Shown: positions 1-8,953 of the stretch, in pieces
Numbering within the stretch: position 1 is the stretch's first letter
Layout of the letters: each line of letters opens with the position of its first letter
Assembly (NCBI RefSeq): GCF_002287505.1
Contig: NZ_CP019688.1
Coordinates: forward strand, 1,166,674-1,230,673
Reading direction: 5' to 3'
From: Corynebacterium glaucum
Lineage (GTDB): Bacteria > Actinomycetota > Actinomycetes > Mycobacteriales > Mycobacteriaceae
DNA length: 64,000 nt
The notes under the pieces: model-generated
Told to the model about the DNA's origin: nothing
What the model saw: the letters and a program-made list of their open reading frames with translations, nothing else
Databases searched by the model: none
Translations under genes and position numbers: made by a program

Positions 1-666
1 GGTCGCGAGTACGCGCCGAAGGGCTCCGATTGGGACGACGCGGTTGCCTATTGGATGACGCTGCCTACTGACGACGGAGCGCAGTTCGACGCAGTCGTGG
101 AGATCGACGGCTCCGCGCTCACCCCGTTTGTCACCTGGGGCACCAACCCCGGCCAGGGCCTGCCGCTCAGCGAAAACGTGCCAGACCCGGAGGACTTTAC
201 CGGCGACGCCGCCAAGCAGGCCGCGGAGAAGGCCATCAAGTACATGGACCTCACCCCGGGCACCCCGCTGCGCGACATCAAGATCGACACTGTGTTCCTC
301 GGCTCCTGCACCAACGCCCGCATCGAGGACCTTCGTGCCGCCGCCGAGGTGGTCAAGGGCAAGCACATTGCCGACGGCACCCGGATGCTGGTCGTCCCAT
401 CCTCAACCATGGTGAAACAGCAGGCGGAAGAAGAAGGCCTGGACAAGGTCTTCACCGACTTCGGCGCCGAGTGGCGCACTGCAGGCTGCTCCATGTGCCT
501 TGGTATGAACCCGGACCAGCTGGCGCCAGGGGAGCGTTCGGCGTCCACCAGTAACCGCAACTTCGAAGGCCGCCAGGGCCCGGGTGGGCGCACCCACCTG
601 GTTTCCCCGCTGGTCGCCGCCGCGACCGCAATCACCGGCCACCTCGCAAGCCCCGCCGACCTCTAA
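1..666 (+). CDS. leuC: 3-isopropylmalate dehydratase large subunit (3' part)
   Basis: The reading frame is open from base 1, so the start lies upstream of the window; about 221 C-terminal residues are present. LeuC with LeuD isomerises 2-isopropylmalate to 3-isopropylmalate in leucine synthesis, in the cytoplasm, using a 4Fe-4S cluster. Two of the cluster-binding segments are visible: [11 protein letters not shown] and [14 protein letters not shown], with the CxxC pair, followed by the aconitase-family stretch ending in GRTHLVSP. The stop is 10 bases before leuD, and AAAGGAG precedes that gene, so the two are cotranscribed as is usual for the heterodimer. Confidence 0.97.
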   Translation, partial: GREYAPKGSDWDDAVAYWMTLPTDDGAQFDAVVEIDGSALTPFVTWGTNPGQGLPLSENVPDPEDFTGDAAKQAAEKAIKYMDLTPGTPLRDIKIDTVFLGSCTNARIEDLRAAAEVVKGKHIADGTRMLVVPSSTMVKQQAEEEGLDKVFTDFGAEWRTAGCSMCLGMNPDQLAPGERSASTSNRNFEGRQGPGGRTHLVSPLVAAATAITGHLASPADL

Positions 667-676
667 AGGAGCAACC

Positions 677-1267
677 ATGGAGAAGTTCACCACCCACACT
701 GGTGTCGGCGTGCCGCTGACCCGTACGAACGTGGACACCGACCAGATCATCCCCGCGCGCTACCTGAAGCGCGTCTCCCGCACCGGCTTCGAGGACGGCT
801 TGTTCTCCAACTGGCGCGAGACCGAGCCCGGCTTCGTGCTGAACCAGGAAGCATTCAAGAACGGCTCGGTGCTGTTCGCTGGCACCGACTTCGGCACCGG
901 ATCCTCCCGCGAACACGCTGTGTGGGCACTCATGGACTACGGCTTCCGCGCTGTGTTCAGCCCCCGCTTCGCCGACATCTTTCGCGGCAACTCCGGCAAG
1001 GCCGGTCTGCTGGCCGGAATCATGGAGGAAGCCGACATCGAACTGATCTGGAAGCTGCTTGAGCAGGAACCGGGCCAGGAAGTCACCGTCTCGCTCGAGG
1101 ACCGCACCGTGCGGGTGGGGGAGAACGTCTTCACTTTCGACATCGACGACTACACCCGCTGGCGGCTCATGGAGGGTTTGGACGACATCGGGCTCACGCT
1201 TCGCGACGAGGGCGCGATCACCGAGTTCGAGGCGCAGAGGCCTGCGTTTAAGCCGGCTGTCTCCTAG
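677..1267 (+). CDS. leuD: 3-isopropylmalate dehydratase small subunit
   Basis: A 196-residue protein, the normal length for LeuD, the swivelling domain that completes the active site of LeuC. Visible motifs are [16 protein letters not shown] near residues 17-32 and [13 protein letters not shown] near 69-81, both diagnostic of the aconitase small-domain family. The chosen ATG has AAAGGAG six bases upstream; an in-frame extension upstream overlaps leuC and has no family similarity. It follows leuC directly and no other leu gene is in view downstream. Confidence 0.97.
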   Translation: MEKFTTHTGVGVPLTRTNVDTDQIIPARYLKRVSRTGFEDGLFSNWRETEPGFVLNQEAFKNGSVLFAGTDFGTGSSREHAVWALMDYGFRAVFSPRFADIFRGNSGKAGLLAGIMEEADIELIWKLLEQEPGQEVTVSLEDRTVRVGENVFTFDIDDYTRWRLMEGLDDIGLTLRDEGAITEFEAQRPAFKPAVS

Positions 1268-1284
1268 ACGCTTAGCATTGCGGT

Positions 1285-2316
1285 ATGGCTGAAGACCCGC
1301 GCGTCGTGAGGCTCGAGGAGCAATTACTTCTCGAGCGCGTCCGCCACCACGAGGCGATGAACCGCGCGCAGGAGGAGATACAACGGCTTGAGGGGGAGGT
1401 GCGGGATTTTCGCATCGAATCCAACAATGCGACGCGCGAGTTGACCGAGGTGCGGCGCGAATTGCTCGAGCTACGCAATCAGCCCCCGATCCGCAACGTC
1501 CAACTGGAGCGCGAGGAACTTGAGTCGAAACTCAAGAACGAGCGCATGGAAGCGACCACCGCCCGCGACGAAGCGAGACGGCTCCGGGAGGCGAATCGCC
1601 TCCTTGAGAACGAACTCCTCCTGCTTGCCACCGATCCGGACGCCGCCCGAGATTCCGGGCAAGAGACCTTCATCGCAGAGCCGGGTGCTGGCCGGGAGAA
1701 CACCATCCACCGGGTCGGGATGATCGACCGGGAATCGGCGCAAGCGCTCACCGGCGCCCCGATCGCAGGCCAAGGCCCGTACCCCGTGCTCGCTCATGTG
1801 CTCAACGGGCAAGCGATTCGCCTGCTGGTGGACATGACACACGGAATCGAAGGCGTCACCGTACCCGTGGATAAGTTTGCAAAGCTCAGCAAACTTGAGG
1901 AGTCACGCAAGGTCGACGAACGGGTGCGAACGCAATCAGTTCGAGGACTCGTGGCAGCACTCCAAGAGGCCACCGAGCGGCTTCGGCGCTACGAAAACGC
2001 CGAAGTGGCACACACGATCACCGAGGGAGTGCCGGAGGCGAACCCCGATGAGAAGAACCCAGATGGGTTCTACCGAATTGGCGCGGTCGGTACCGATGTC
2101 GAGGTGATCATCAGCGATACCGCGGAGATCCCGACGCTTAACACGGTCGAACACACCGGCAAAGGCGGGTTCGTGGACACCAACTACGGCATGACCATCA
2201 CCGGAATCGATGGTGGCATCCACCCGATCTACGGCGAGTTCAAGGACGGCTTCTTGTTCCGCGTGCTGATTGACCTCACCGAGGACTTCCGCCGCGACGG
2301 CCTACTCAGCGATTAA
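1285..2316 (+). CDS. Coiled-coil protein of unknown function
   Basis: A 343-residue protein I do not recognise. Residues about 5-115 are rich in Glu/Arg/Leu heptads (LEEQLLLERVRHHEAMNRA, LTEVRRELLELR) and should form a long coiled coil; a globular C-terminal half follows with GAVGTDVEVIISDTAEIPTL and GMTITGIDGGIHPIYGEF. No signal peptide or membrane segment is seen. A TAGCAT box (1273-1278) ends six bases before the ATG, so the gene is probably transcribed separately from leuCD as a leaderless message. It converges on and overlaps the next gene by four bases. Overall layout resembles the N-terminal coil and OB part of proteasomal ATPases, but no AAA domain is present, so no function is proposed. 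Confidence 0.8.
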   Translation: MAEDPRVVRLEEQLLLERVRHHEAMNRAQEEIQRLEGEVRDFRIESNNATRELTEVRRELLELRNQPPIRNVQLEREELESKLKNERMEATTARDEARRLREANRLLENELLLLATDPDAARDSGQETFIAEPGAGRENTIHRVGMIDRESAQALTGAPIAGQGPYPVLAHVLNGQAIRLLVDMTHGIEGVTVPVDKFAKLSKLEESRKVDERVRTQSVRGLVAALQEATERLRRYENAEVAHTITEGVPEANPDEKNPDGFYRIGAVGTDVEVIISDTAEIPTLNTVEHTGKGGFVDTNYGMTITGIDGGIHPIYGEFKDGFLFRVLIDLTEDFRRDGLLSD

Positions 2317-2771
2317 CCGAGCTCCTGGTCGATCTGTTGCAGGACCTCGGGGGCGAACTCGCCGAGGAAATCGCGCGACGCGTTCACCACGCCCTCGATG
2401 CCGGAGCTGATGTGCGCCTCGAACTGCTCGTCCGAGTAATCCCAGCTGCGTGGGAGTGAGTAATTCACGCCGAGGATGGCGCGGTTGAACTCCGGATCCT
2501 CCAGCGCGGTAGCACTGGGGTACGCGTTGAAGTTGTTGTAGCTCTCCACCCATAGCAGGAGATCGTCGAAGCGGTCGAGACCCACGGAATCTATCGCCAC
2601 GGTGCTCACGATCACCAGCGCGGGTTTAAACGTCCGGATCTGCATGCCGATGCCGGAAAACCCGGTGGCCAGCGTTTTGCCGCCGTCGAGGATGCTGTAG
2701 CGCCATCCGTGCTTGTCAAAGAGTTCCTGCACACGCTCGATGGAAAGTGGTTTCAGTTCTGGGGTGATCAT
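2313..2771 (-). CDS. YbjN-like domain protein (second of a pair)
   Basis: A 152-residue cytoplasmic protein that resembles the YbjN family, which has a type III secretion chaperone-like fold; the precise role in actinobacteria is not known. The N-terminus (LSIERVQELFDKHGWRYSILDGG) and a central LLLWVESYNNFNAYPSA match the general pattern of these proteins: a short helix, a beta sheet and the WxxxxN segment. It starts three bases after the stop of the upstream gene, which encodes a protein of the same type, so the two probably arose by duplication and are cotranscribed. Its stop overlaps the converging orphan gene by four bases. Confidence 0.75.
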   Translation of the reverse strand: MITPELKPLSIERVQELFDKHGWRYSILDGGKTLATGFSGIGMQIRTFKPALVIVSTVAIDSVGLDRFDDLLLWVESYNNFNAYPSATALEDPEFNRAILGVNYSLPRSWDYSDEQFEAHISSGIEGVVNASRDFLGEFAPEVLQQIDQELG

Positions 2772-2774
2772 GGG

Positions 2775-3212
2775 TTACGCCTCCAACTCGTCCACAATGT
2801 GCGGCAGGTGCCCACGCATTTGCTCAGCGACGTGGTGGATGCCGGAGAAGTAGAAGTTGAGCATCTGGCGCAACTGCTGATCGGTCACCCCGACAGTGGT
2901 GAAAAACGGTGCCTCGATCAGCAGCACCGCGGTGCCGTCTGCGCGAACAACCGGGTGAAGCCTAATCCGCATCATCATCTGGTTCAGGGTGTTGGACTCA
3001 AGGCGCAACGTCTGAATGTCCTCAGCGCTGCGCGCGGTGGCCAGCCAGCGGGTGGAAACCTTGAATCCGAAGTCCTCGATCTGGAAGAACACCACAAGGC
3101 CCGGAAACGCGGTGCGCGTCGTACCGTCTTCACCGCGGAAGTGCTTCAGGTCGAACTCATCTAACACCGTCTCGATGCGTTCTTGGTCGACTGGGGCAAA
3201 AGTTTGGGTCAT
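2775..3212 (-). CDS. YbjN-like domain protein (first of a pair)
   Basis: A 145-residue protein of the same general build as its downstream neighbour: RIETVLDEFDLKHFRGEDG, a central strand region, then LNQMMMRIRLHPV and a C-terminal helix with LNFYFSGIHHVAEQ. The start was set at the ATG preceded by AAAGGACC seven bases upstream; the longer open frame above it runs antisense to the Nudix gene and is not protein-like. Function is unknown. The pair sits downstream of the Nudix hydrolase gene with a gap of 43 bases and could share its transcript. Confidence 0.75.
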   Translation of the reverse strand: MTQTFAPVDQERIETVLDEFDLKHFRGEDGTTRTAFPGLVVFFQIEDFGFKVSTRWLATARSAEDIQTLRLESNTLNQMMMRIRLHPVVRADGTAVLLIEAPFFTTVGVTDQQLRQMLNFYFSGIHHVAEQMRGHLPHIVDELEA

Positions 3213-3255
3213 CGTCGGTCCTTTCGTCGTCAAGCGAAAAAGCTCTCTTGCTCGG

Positions 3256-4260
3256 CTACTGAACGGGCAGCGCTGTGGGGATGTAGTCCGCGCCGGTGAG
3301 CTGGCCCTCGCGGAAGTGCAGCACCCACACCGAGCCCTTCTTGGCGTTGATATCGGTGTCGATCGGGAGCGTCCCCTGCGAGGACAGCCACGCGACCATG
3401 TGTGGGATGATGTCGCCCTGCGCGCAGATGACGCTGACCCCGCCGAGAGCGACCACATCCATGAACGCCTGCTGGGCCTCGACCATGTTTTCCAACCAGG
3501 CGTGATCACCGAAGCGGGCATCGACGGTCACATCCAGGTTCAGCTCGTCCGCAAGCGGGGCGACCGTGGCCTGGCAGCGGTCCGGCTCAGCCGAGAAGAT
3601 GCGCGTTGGCGCGAAGGGAGCGAGCATCGGCACGAGCATCTCGGACTGGCGCAGGCCCTTTTTGTCCAGCGGGCGCAGGTTGTCGTCCCCGGTCCACTTC
3701 TCGCGGTCGTGCGCGCGGGCGTGGCGCACGTAGAGCACCCGCGCGTCCGCCGGTGTGTTGAAGCGCTTCTGCGCCTTCGCCAGCACCTCGCGGTCCAGGT
3801 CGTAGCTGAGCAGCTCCTTGGCCTCGTCGATAGGCAGCCAGCGGATTTCGTCGACCTCGTCGTTGGGTGCGAACTCGCCGCCGGTGACCTCGCCCGTCCA
3901 GTAGTAGACCACCTTCGTGGTGTTCTTGACCGGGTACACCGTCTTGCCAATCAGCTTGCCCAGCCGGATCGTGTAACCGGTTTCCTCTGCAATCTCACGC
4001 ACTGCAGCCACCACGAGGGACTCGCCCGGATCGAGCTTGCCTTTCGCTAGCGACCAGTCGTCGTAATGCGGGCGGTGGATGACCGCCACCTCCAGGGACT
4101 CCGGAGCGCTCAGGTCACCGCGCCACAGCACAGCGCCTGCAGCGAGAGTCGTACGCGGGAACTCATTTTGCGGTTTGACGGGCACTTCCTGGTGCCGGCC
4201 AGTGACGAACATCTCGCCGGACGTGTCTTTGTCTTGCTCGTGGAGCTCGGAAGTAGCCAT
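3256..4260 (-). CDS. Nudix hydrolase fused to a histidine phosphatase domain (MutT1-like)
   Basis: 334 residues with two domains. The Nudix box GKLDPGES...REIAEETGY lies near residues 74-96, preceded by LAAGAVLWRG. The C-terminal half has the phosphoglycerate-mutase-type start LYVRHARAHDREKW. This arrangement is that of mycobacterial MutT1, which first converts 8-oxo-dGTP and diadenosine polyphosphates, then removes a further phosphate; this is inferred by family, not shown. An in-frame ATG at 4296 would add 12 residues and has GGGAGG directly against it, too close for a normal ribosome site; the shorter start is preferred but not certain. Confidence 0.85.
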   Translation of the reverse strand: MATSELHEQDKDTSGEMFVTGRHQEVPVKPQNEFPRTTLAAGAVLWRGDLSAPESLEVAVIHRPHYDDWSLAKGKLDPGESLVVAAVREIAEETGYTIRLGKLIGKTVYPVKNTTKVVYYWTGEVTGGEFAPNDEVDEIRWLPIDEAKELLSYDLDREVLAKAQKRFNTPADARVLYVRHARAHDREKWTGDDNLRPLDKKGLRQSEMLVPMLAPFAPTRIFSAEPDRCQATVAPLADELNLDVTVDARFGDHAWLENMVEAQQAFMDVVALGGVSVICAQGDIIPHMVAWLSSQGTLPIDTDINAKKGSVWVLHFREGQLTGADYIPTALPVQ

Positions 4261-4337
4261 GGGTTCTATTGTGTCGTAGAGCTTCGCGCACTGCATCCTC
4301 CCACGCGCCAGCAGATGCCAGATGTTAGCGTTGTCGC

Positions 4338-5336
4338 ATGGTTAACGTGGCAGTCATGGGTGCTGGTTCGTGGGGCACCACCTTGGCAAAGGTCTTCGCC
4401 GACGGCGGCAACGCAGTGCAACTGTGGGCCCGCCGCAAGGAGTTGGCAGACACTATGGCGACCACGCGAGAAAACCCGGATTACCTGGCAGGCATCGAGC
4501 TGCCGGAGGCGATCACCCCGACATCGGACGCCGAACAAGCGCTCGGGGCAGCAGACATCGCGATCTTCGCCGTGCCCAGTCAAACGATGCGCGAAAACCT
4601 CACCCACTGGACGCCGCTGCTGCGCTCGGACACCACGCTGCTCTCCATCTCCAAAGGCATCGAGACCGGCACCCACATGCGCATGAGCGAGATCATCGCC
4701 GAAGTCACCGGCGCCGACCCCAGCCGCATCGCCGTGCTCTCCGGGCCCAACCTCTCGCGCGAGATCGCCGAGGAGCAGCCGGCAGCTACGGTCATCGCCT
4801 GCGAGGACGAAAACCGCGCGAAGCTGGTTCAGGCCGCCTGCGCAACGAACTACCTGCGCCCCTACACCAACACCGACGTCATCGGTTGCGAGATCGGCGG
4901 CGCCACCAAGAACGTCATCGCGCTCGCCTGCGGCATGGCGGCCGGCCAGGGCCTGGGCGAGAACACCATCGCCACCCTGATCACGCGCGGCCTCGCCGAG
5001 ATCACCCGCCTGGGCCTCTCGCTCGGCGCCGACGCCCGCACCTTCGCCGGCCTCGCAGGCATGGGTGACCTGGTCGCCACCTGCTCCTCGCCGCTCTCGC
5101 GCAACCGCACGTTCGGCTCGGCCCTCGGCGCGGGCGCCACCATGGACGAGGCGAAAGCCGCCACCAAGGGCCAGGTCGCCGAGGGCGTCATCTCCTCGCG
5201 CAGCATCTTCCAGCTCGCGGAATCCCAGGGCGTCGACATGCCGATCACAGCGGCCGTCCACGCCGTATGCCACGGAGATTTCAAGGTCAGCGACACCGTC
5301 GCCGCGCTCATGGGCCGTTCCAAGAAGGCTGAGTAG
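4338..5336 (+). CDS. gpsA: Glycerol-3-phosphate dehydrogenase [NAD(P)+]
   Basis: A 332-residue cytoplasmic enzyme that reduces dihydroxyacetone phosphate to sn-glycerol 3-phosphate for phospholipid synthesis. The Rossmann motif [12 protein letters not shown] begins at residue 8; [12 protein letters not shown] and [13 protein letters not shown] carry substrate-binding residues including the catalytic lysine. TAGCGT (4326-4331) ends six bases before the ATG with no ribosome site, suggesting a leaderless transcript. It is followed after 19 bases by ddl, the neighbour seen in other corynebacteria and mycobacteria. Confidence 0.97.
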   Translation: MVNVAVMGAGSWGTTLAKVFADGGNAVQLWARRKELADTMATTRENPDYLAGIELPEAITPTSDAEQALGAADIAIFAVPSQTMRENLTHWTPLLRSDTTLLSISKGIETGTHMRMSEIIAEVTGADPSRIAVLSGPNLSREIAEEQPAATVIACEDENRAKLVQAACATNYLRPYTNTDVIGCEIGGATKNVIALACGMAAGQGLGENTIATLITRGLAEITRLGLSLGADARTFAGLAGMGDLVATCSSPLSRNRTFGSALGAGATMDEAKAATKGQVAEGVISSRSIFQLAESQGVDMPITAAVHAVCHGDFKVSDTVAALMGRSKKAE

Positions 5337-5355
5337 CCCCGGGTACGCTCGACGT

Positions 5356-6420
5356 GTGATTCGCATTGCCGTGATTTACGGTGGCCAGTCCACCGAACAT
5401 TCGATTTCCTGCATCTCCGCCGGCGCCATCATCGCCGAGCTCCCCAAAGACACCTACCAGGTCTATCCGGTCGGCATCACCCGCGACGGCACCTGGGTCG
5501 AAGGCTCACTCGACCCAGTCGGGGGTGCAGCTTTGCCCGAGGTCGCCGCAGGCAGAGCCATTAGCTTATCGACGGCACCTTCAACCCGCGGCACCTTCAC
5601 CGACGCCGCAACCGGCGAGGCGGTTGCAGAAGTGGACGTGATCTTTCCCGTGCTGCACGGCAAGTACGGCGAGGACGGCACAATCCAGGGCATGTTCGAG
5701 CTCTCCGGGATCCCGTATGTCGGCCCCGGCGTGCTCGCTTCCGCGTGCGGAATGGACAAGGAGTACACGAAGAAACTCGTCGCCGCAGAGGGCATCGCAG
5801 TGGCTCGGTGCGCCATTGTGCGCGAGCCCGGCGCCACAGTCAGCGACGCGGACAAGCAGCGCCTCGGGCTGCCGGCGTTCGTGAAGCCGGCCAACGGTGG
5901 CTCCTCCATCGGCGTTTCCAAGGTCGAGCGCTGGGAGGATTTGGATGCCGCACTCGAGCTCGCCTTCGAGCAGGACGGGAAGGTGCTTGTCGAGGGCGCG
6001 CTGATCGGCGACGAAGTCGAACTCGGCGTCCTCGAACACCCCGACGGCAGGCTCGAGGCGTCCCTACCCGCCAAGCTCAACGGCACCGAGGATTCAGACG
6101 AGGGCTTCTACGGGTTCGAAACGAAGTACCTCGACAACCACGTCACCGCCACCATCCCCGCGCCGTATGACGACGCAACGGTGTCGACCCTGCAGTCCAT
6201 GGCCATCACCGCGTTTCAGGCGCTGGACTGCAAGTCGCTCGCACGCGTGGACTTCTTCATGACGGATGCCGGGCCGGTGCTCAACGAGATCAACACCATG
6301 CCCGGCTTCACCCCGATCTCGATGTACCCGCAGGTCTGGCTCGCCAGCGGGGTTTCCTACGGCGAGCTGCTCGACGTGCTCGTTACCGCCGCTATTGCGC
6401 GGGCACAGTCTCAGCGATGA
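5356..6420 (+). CDS. ddl: D-alanine--D-alanine ligase
   Basis: 354 residues; makes the D-Ala-D-Ala dipeptide of peptidoglycan precursors from ATP and two D-alanines. Begins VIRIAVIYGGQSTEHS; GMDKEYTKKLVAAEGI, FVKPANGGSSIGVSKV (ATP-grasp) and EINTMPGFTPISMYPQVW (metal and substrate loop) are all intact. The start is a GTG at 5356, six bases after TACGCT (5344-5349), again a leaderless arrangement; upstream in-frame sequence is gpsA read in another frame. The last 29 bases overlap the end of the convergent DUF3515 gene, so the two transcripts are complementary at their ends. Confidence 0.96.
   Translation: MIRIAVIYGGQSTEHSISCISAGAIIAELPKDTYQVYPVGITRDGTWVEGSLDPVGGAALPEVAAGRAISLSTAPSTRGTFTDAATGEAVAEVDVIFPVLHGKYGEDGTIQGMFELSGIPYVGPGVLASACGMDKEYTKKLVAAEGIAVARCAIVREPGATVSDADKQRLGLPAFVKPANGGSSIGVSKVERWEDLDAALELAFEQDGKVLVEGALIGDEVELGVLEHPDGRLEASLPAKLNGTEDSDEGFYGFETKYLDNHVTATIPAPYDDATVSTLQSMAITAFQALDCKSLARVDFFMTDAGPVLNEINTMPGFTPISMYPQVWLASGVSYGELLDVLVTAAIARAQSQR
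5564..5574 (+). repeat. GCTTATCGACG word, copy 1
   Basis: Inside ddl, read as AGC TTA TCG ACG; uses TTA, a rare leucine codon in this high-GC sequence. Confidence 0.9.
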
Positions 6421-7300
6421 AGTCGGAGAGGTTGGTGATGATCTCGTTCGACCCGGTGATCGGGAACGTCGCCGCCACGTCCGTGGCTCGTCCCAGGGCG
6501 TAGTACACCCCTGCTTCCTCGTCCTGGAACCAGGGGATCTCGTTGACCTGGGTCAGCGCGGCACCAGCTTCGTAGCCGGGAGGAGGTGCGACACCGCAGC
6601 GCAGGACGACCGGCTCGTAGCCCGGCTTAATCCACACCAGGGTGTCCTCGCGGTCAACGTGGACGTTTACGAAACCGTCAGCGATCTCCACCGGCGCGGC
6701 CTGCTCCAGGTCGCCGCACACGGCGGTGTCGCCCTCGGCAAGCGTGGACGTTGGTGCCGGCGCCGGCTGCGCGTCGCTTTGCGGCAGCGAGGCCGCGTCA
6801 ATCTCCATCACCGGCGGCTCGTCGATAAGCTCAGTGTCCGCGGTGACGGCCAAAACAGGGGAGCGGTCGACCGTGAACCAGGTGGCCATCGTGGAAACCG
6901 GATCGTTGACCTGCAGCCATTTCACCCCGTCAAGCTCCATGATCATGAATTCCTCGGCGTACTCGTTGTACTGCAACGGCAGGTCGACGCCGCAACGCAG
7001 GGTGACGCGCTCGGTCGAAGACTTCTGCCACGCGGCGGCCCCGGGCGGAGCCGGTTCCGCCAGCTCTGCTCGGGGATAGGTGGCGATCTTGGACGGGAGG
7101 CCGTCGACAAGCTGAGTGCACTCCGGCGAATCAGCCATGGGTGCGGGGACTGGGGCCATGGCTACCGGCTGCAGCGCGACCTTGTTGAAGAAGTACCGAG
7201 AGCCGAACAGGACTCCGACGACCAACGCGAGGGCGAGCCCCAGGATGATGTAGATGGGTGTCCGGTTAATCTTGTTCGTGTCCTGCGCTGTGGAGCTCAT
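6392..7300 (-). CDS. DUF3515 family membrane-anchored protein
   Basis: 302 residues with one N-terminal membrane segment at about 14-34 (IYIILGLALALVVGVLFG) and an exported remainder. Two similar segments, ECTQLVDGLP...VTLRCGVDLP and AVCGDLEQAAP...VVLRCGVAPPPGYEAG, each with paired cysteines that could form disulfides, are typical of the actinobacterial DUF3515 family found between ddl and thiL. Function is unknown. Residues about 205-220 (PQSDAQPAPAPTSTLAEG) form a low-complexity linker between the two halves. TAGACT (complement of 7309-7314) lies eight bases before the ATG, so the message is probably leaderless. Confidence 0.88.
   Translation of the reverse strand: MSSTAQDTNKINRTPIYIILGLALALVVGVLFGSRYFFNKVALQPVAMAPVPAPMADSPECTQLVDGLPSKIATYPRAELAEPAPPGAAAWQKSSTERVTLRCGVDLPLQYNEYAEEFMIMELDGVKWLQVNDPVSTMATWFTVDRSPVLAVTADTELIDEPPVMEIDAASLPQSDAQPAPAPTSTLAEGDTAVCGDLEQAAPVEIADGFVNVHVDREDTLVWIKPGYEPVVLRCGVAPPPGYEAGAALTQVNEIPWFQDEEAGVYYALGRATDVAATFPITGSNEIITNLSDFIAETVPAQ
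6820..6830 (-). repeat. GCTTATCGACG word, copy 2
   Basis: Inside the DUF3515 gene, read in its frame as GAG CTT ATC GAC GAG. It is inverted relative to copy 1, 1.2 kb away. Confidence 0.9.
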
Positions 7301-7335
7301 AGCGGTTCAGTCTATTTGAAAGGCCCTGGCACATC

Positions 7336-8301
7336 GTGATTCACACCGGATTCCCGGAAACCGGGCCGTCCTTGGGGGAGGTGGGGGAAGCCGGCGTGAT
7401 TCAGGCGATCGTTACCGCCGCGCCCTCCACCATCAACGGCGACGACGCTGCGGTGCTGACCCCGTCCACGCCGAACTCGCGCGTGGTAGCCAGTACGGAC
7501 ATGCTGGTGGATGGCCGCCACTTCAGCGCCGACTACACCACGCCGTACCTCGTCGGGCGCAAGGCAGTCGTGCAGAACTACGCCGACATCGAAGCGATGG
7601 GGGCGCGCCCGCTAGCTGCGCTGCTGGCCATCTCTGCGCCGCCGGAAACCCCGGTGGCCGTGGTAGAGGAGCTCGCGCGCGGGCTCGGCTCGATGACGCA
7701 GGAGTGGGCCTCCGAGCTAGTCGGCGGCGATGTGACCTCCGGCGAGAGACTGGTGATCTCCGTGACCGCGATCGGCTCGCTCGGCGGCAACCTCGACGCG
7801 CTGCGCCTCAACCGGGCCAGGCCGGGGCAGCGGGTGGTGGCGCACGGCCATCTGGGATACTCCGCCGCCGGGCTCGCGCTGCTGGAGTCGGGGGTGCGCA
7901 TCCCGGCTTCGCTCGAACCGTTGGTGCAGGCACACCAGGTGCCGGAGATCACCCCGGGCCGCGGCGTGGTGGCGCGCTCCGCAGGTGCGACCGCGATGAC
8001 GGACAACTCCGACGGCCTGATCCGCGACCTGTCCACCATGGCGCGGATGTCCGGCGTGGGCATCGACCTGTCTTCCGTGGCCATCAAACCGGACCGCCTG
8101 CTCGAAGACGCCGGGCTGCTCCTAGGCATCGACCCCTGGGAGTGGGTGCTCACCGGTGGAGAGGACCATGCGCTCATCGGCACCTGCGACGGCTCTGCGC
8201 CCGTCGGTTTCCGCTCCATCGGCACAGTGAGCCGCCAGCAGGGCGTGCGGATTGACGGCAAGGAGCCGGCCTACACCGGCGGATGGGAGAGCTTCGCATG
8301 A
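7336..8301 (+). CDS. thiL: Thiamine-monophosphate kinase
   Basis: 321 residues; phosphorylates thiamine monophosphate to the active diphosphate with ATP. The PurM/ThiL fold is indicated by [30 protein letters not shown] and [20 protein letters not shown], with the metal-binding aspartates in place, and [15 protein letters not shown] plus [10 protein letters not shown] near the C-terminus. Starts at GTG 7336; GAAAGG lies about a dozen bases upstream. No thiamine riboswitch is seen in the 35-base gap to DUF3515. The TGA stop overlaps the ung start as ATGA, implying translational coupling. Confidence 0.96.
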   Translation: MIHTGFPETGPSLGEVGEAGVIQAIVTAAPSTINGDDAAVLTPSTPNSRVVASTDMLVDGRHFSADYTTPYLVGRKAVVQNYADIEAMGARPLAALLAISAPPETPVAVVEELARGLGSMTQEWASELVGGDVTSGERLVISVTAIGSLGGNLDALRLNRARPGQRVVAHGHLGYSAAGLALLESGVRIPASLEPLVQAHQVPEITPGRGVVARSAGATAMTDNSDGLIRDLSTMARMSGVGIDLSSVAIKPDRLLEDAGLLLGIDPWEWVLTGGEDHALIGTCDGSAPVGFRSIGTVSRQQGVRIDGKEPAYTGGWESFA

Positions 8302-8942
8302 GCCTGCCGGTGCACGAATCCTGGATGGGCGCGCTCGGGCCCGTCGAAAAGCACATCCACGACATGGGTGACTTCCTGCGAGCGCAAGACGCGTACCTGC
8401 CGCGGGGCAACGACATCCTGCGCGCGTTTCAGCAACCCTTCGACGAGGTGCGGGTGCTCATCGTCGGCCAAGACCCGTACCCCACGCCGGGTCACCCCAT
8501 GGGGCTGGCGTTTTCGACGCAGCCAGGGGTCGCGCCGCCGCGCTCGTTGGTCAACATCTACAAAGAGCTTTACGACGACTTGGGCATCCCGCCCCGGCAA
8601 GACGGCGACTTGTCCGCTTGGTCGAACCAAGGGATCCTGCTGCTGAACCGCGTGCTCACGGTGCGCCCTGGTGCAGCGGGTTCGCACCGCGGCAAGGGCT
8701 GGGAGGCCGTGACCGAGGCGGCGATCCGGGCGCTCGCGGAACGAGGCAAGCCGCTGGTAGCGATCCTGTGGGGCCGCGACGCGCAATCCGCGAAGGCGTT
8801 TTTGGGGGAGACGCCGGTGATCACCTCGCCGCACCCGTCGCCGCTGTCGGCTTCAAGGGGGTTCTTCGGCTCGCGACCATTCTCCCAGGCGAACGAGGCG
8901 CTGATCGCCCAAGGCGCGGAACCTGTCGACTGGTCGTTGTAA
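8298..8942 (+). CDS. ung: Uracil-DNA glycosylase
   Basis: 214 residues of family 1 uracil-DNA glycosylase, which removes uracil from DNA. The water-activating loop [17 protein letters not shown] and the minor-groove loop [17 protein letters not shown] are both present, with the catalytic Asp and His. The ATG overlaps the thiL stop by four bases; an ATG 15 bases further upstream lies inside thiL and is less likely. Coupled to thiL as in related genomes. Confidence 0.97.
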   Translation: MSLPVHESWMGALGPVEKHIHDMGDFLRAQDAYLPRGNDILRAFQQPFDEVRVLIVGQDPYPTPGHPMGLAFSTQPGVAPPRSLVNIYKELYDDLGIPPRQDGDLSAWSNQGILLLNRVLTVRPGAAGSHRGKGWEAVTEAAIRALAERGKPLVAILWGRDAQSAKAFLGETPVITSPHPSPLSASRGFFGSRPFSQANEALIAQGAEPVDWSL

Positions 8943-8953
8943 ACTACACGCCC

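Noticed and set aside
4258-4296. Upstream ATG of the Nudix fusion at 4296
   Set aside because: GGGAGG touches the ATG with no spacing and the extra 12 residues have no recognisable conservation; kept only as an alternative.
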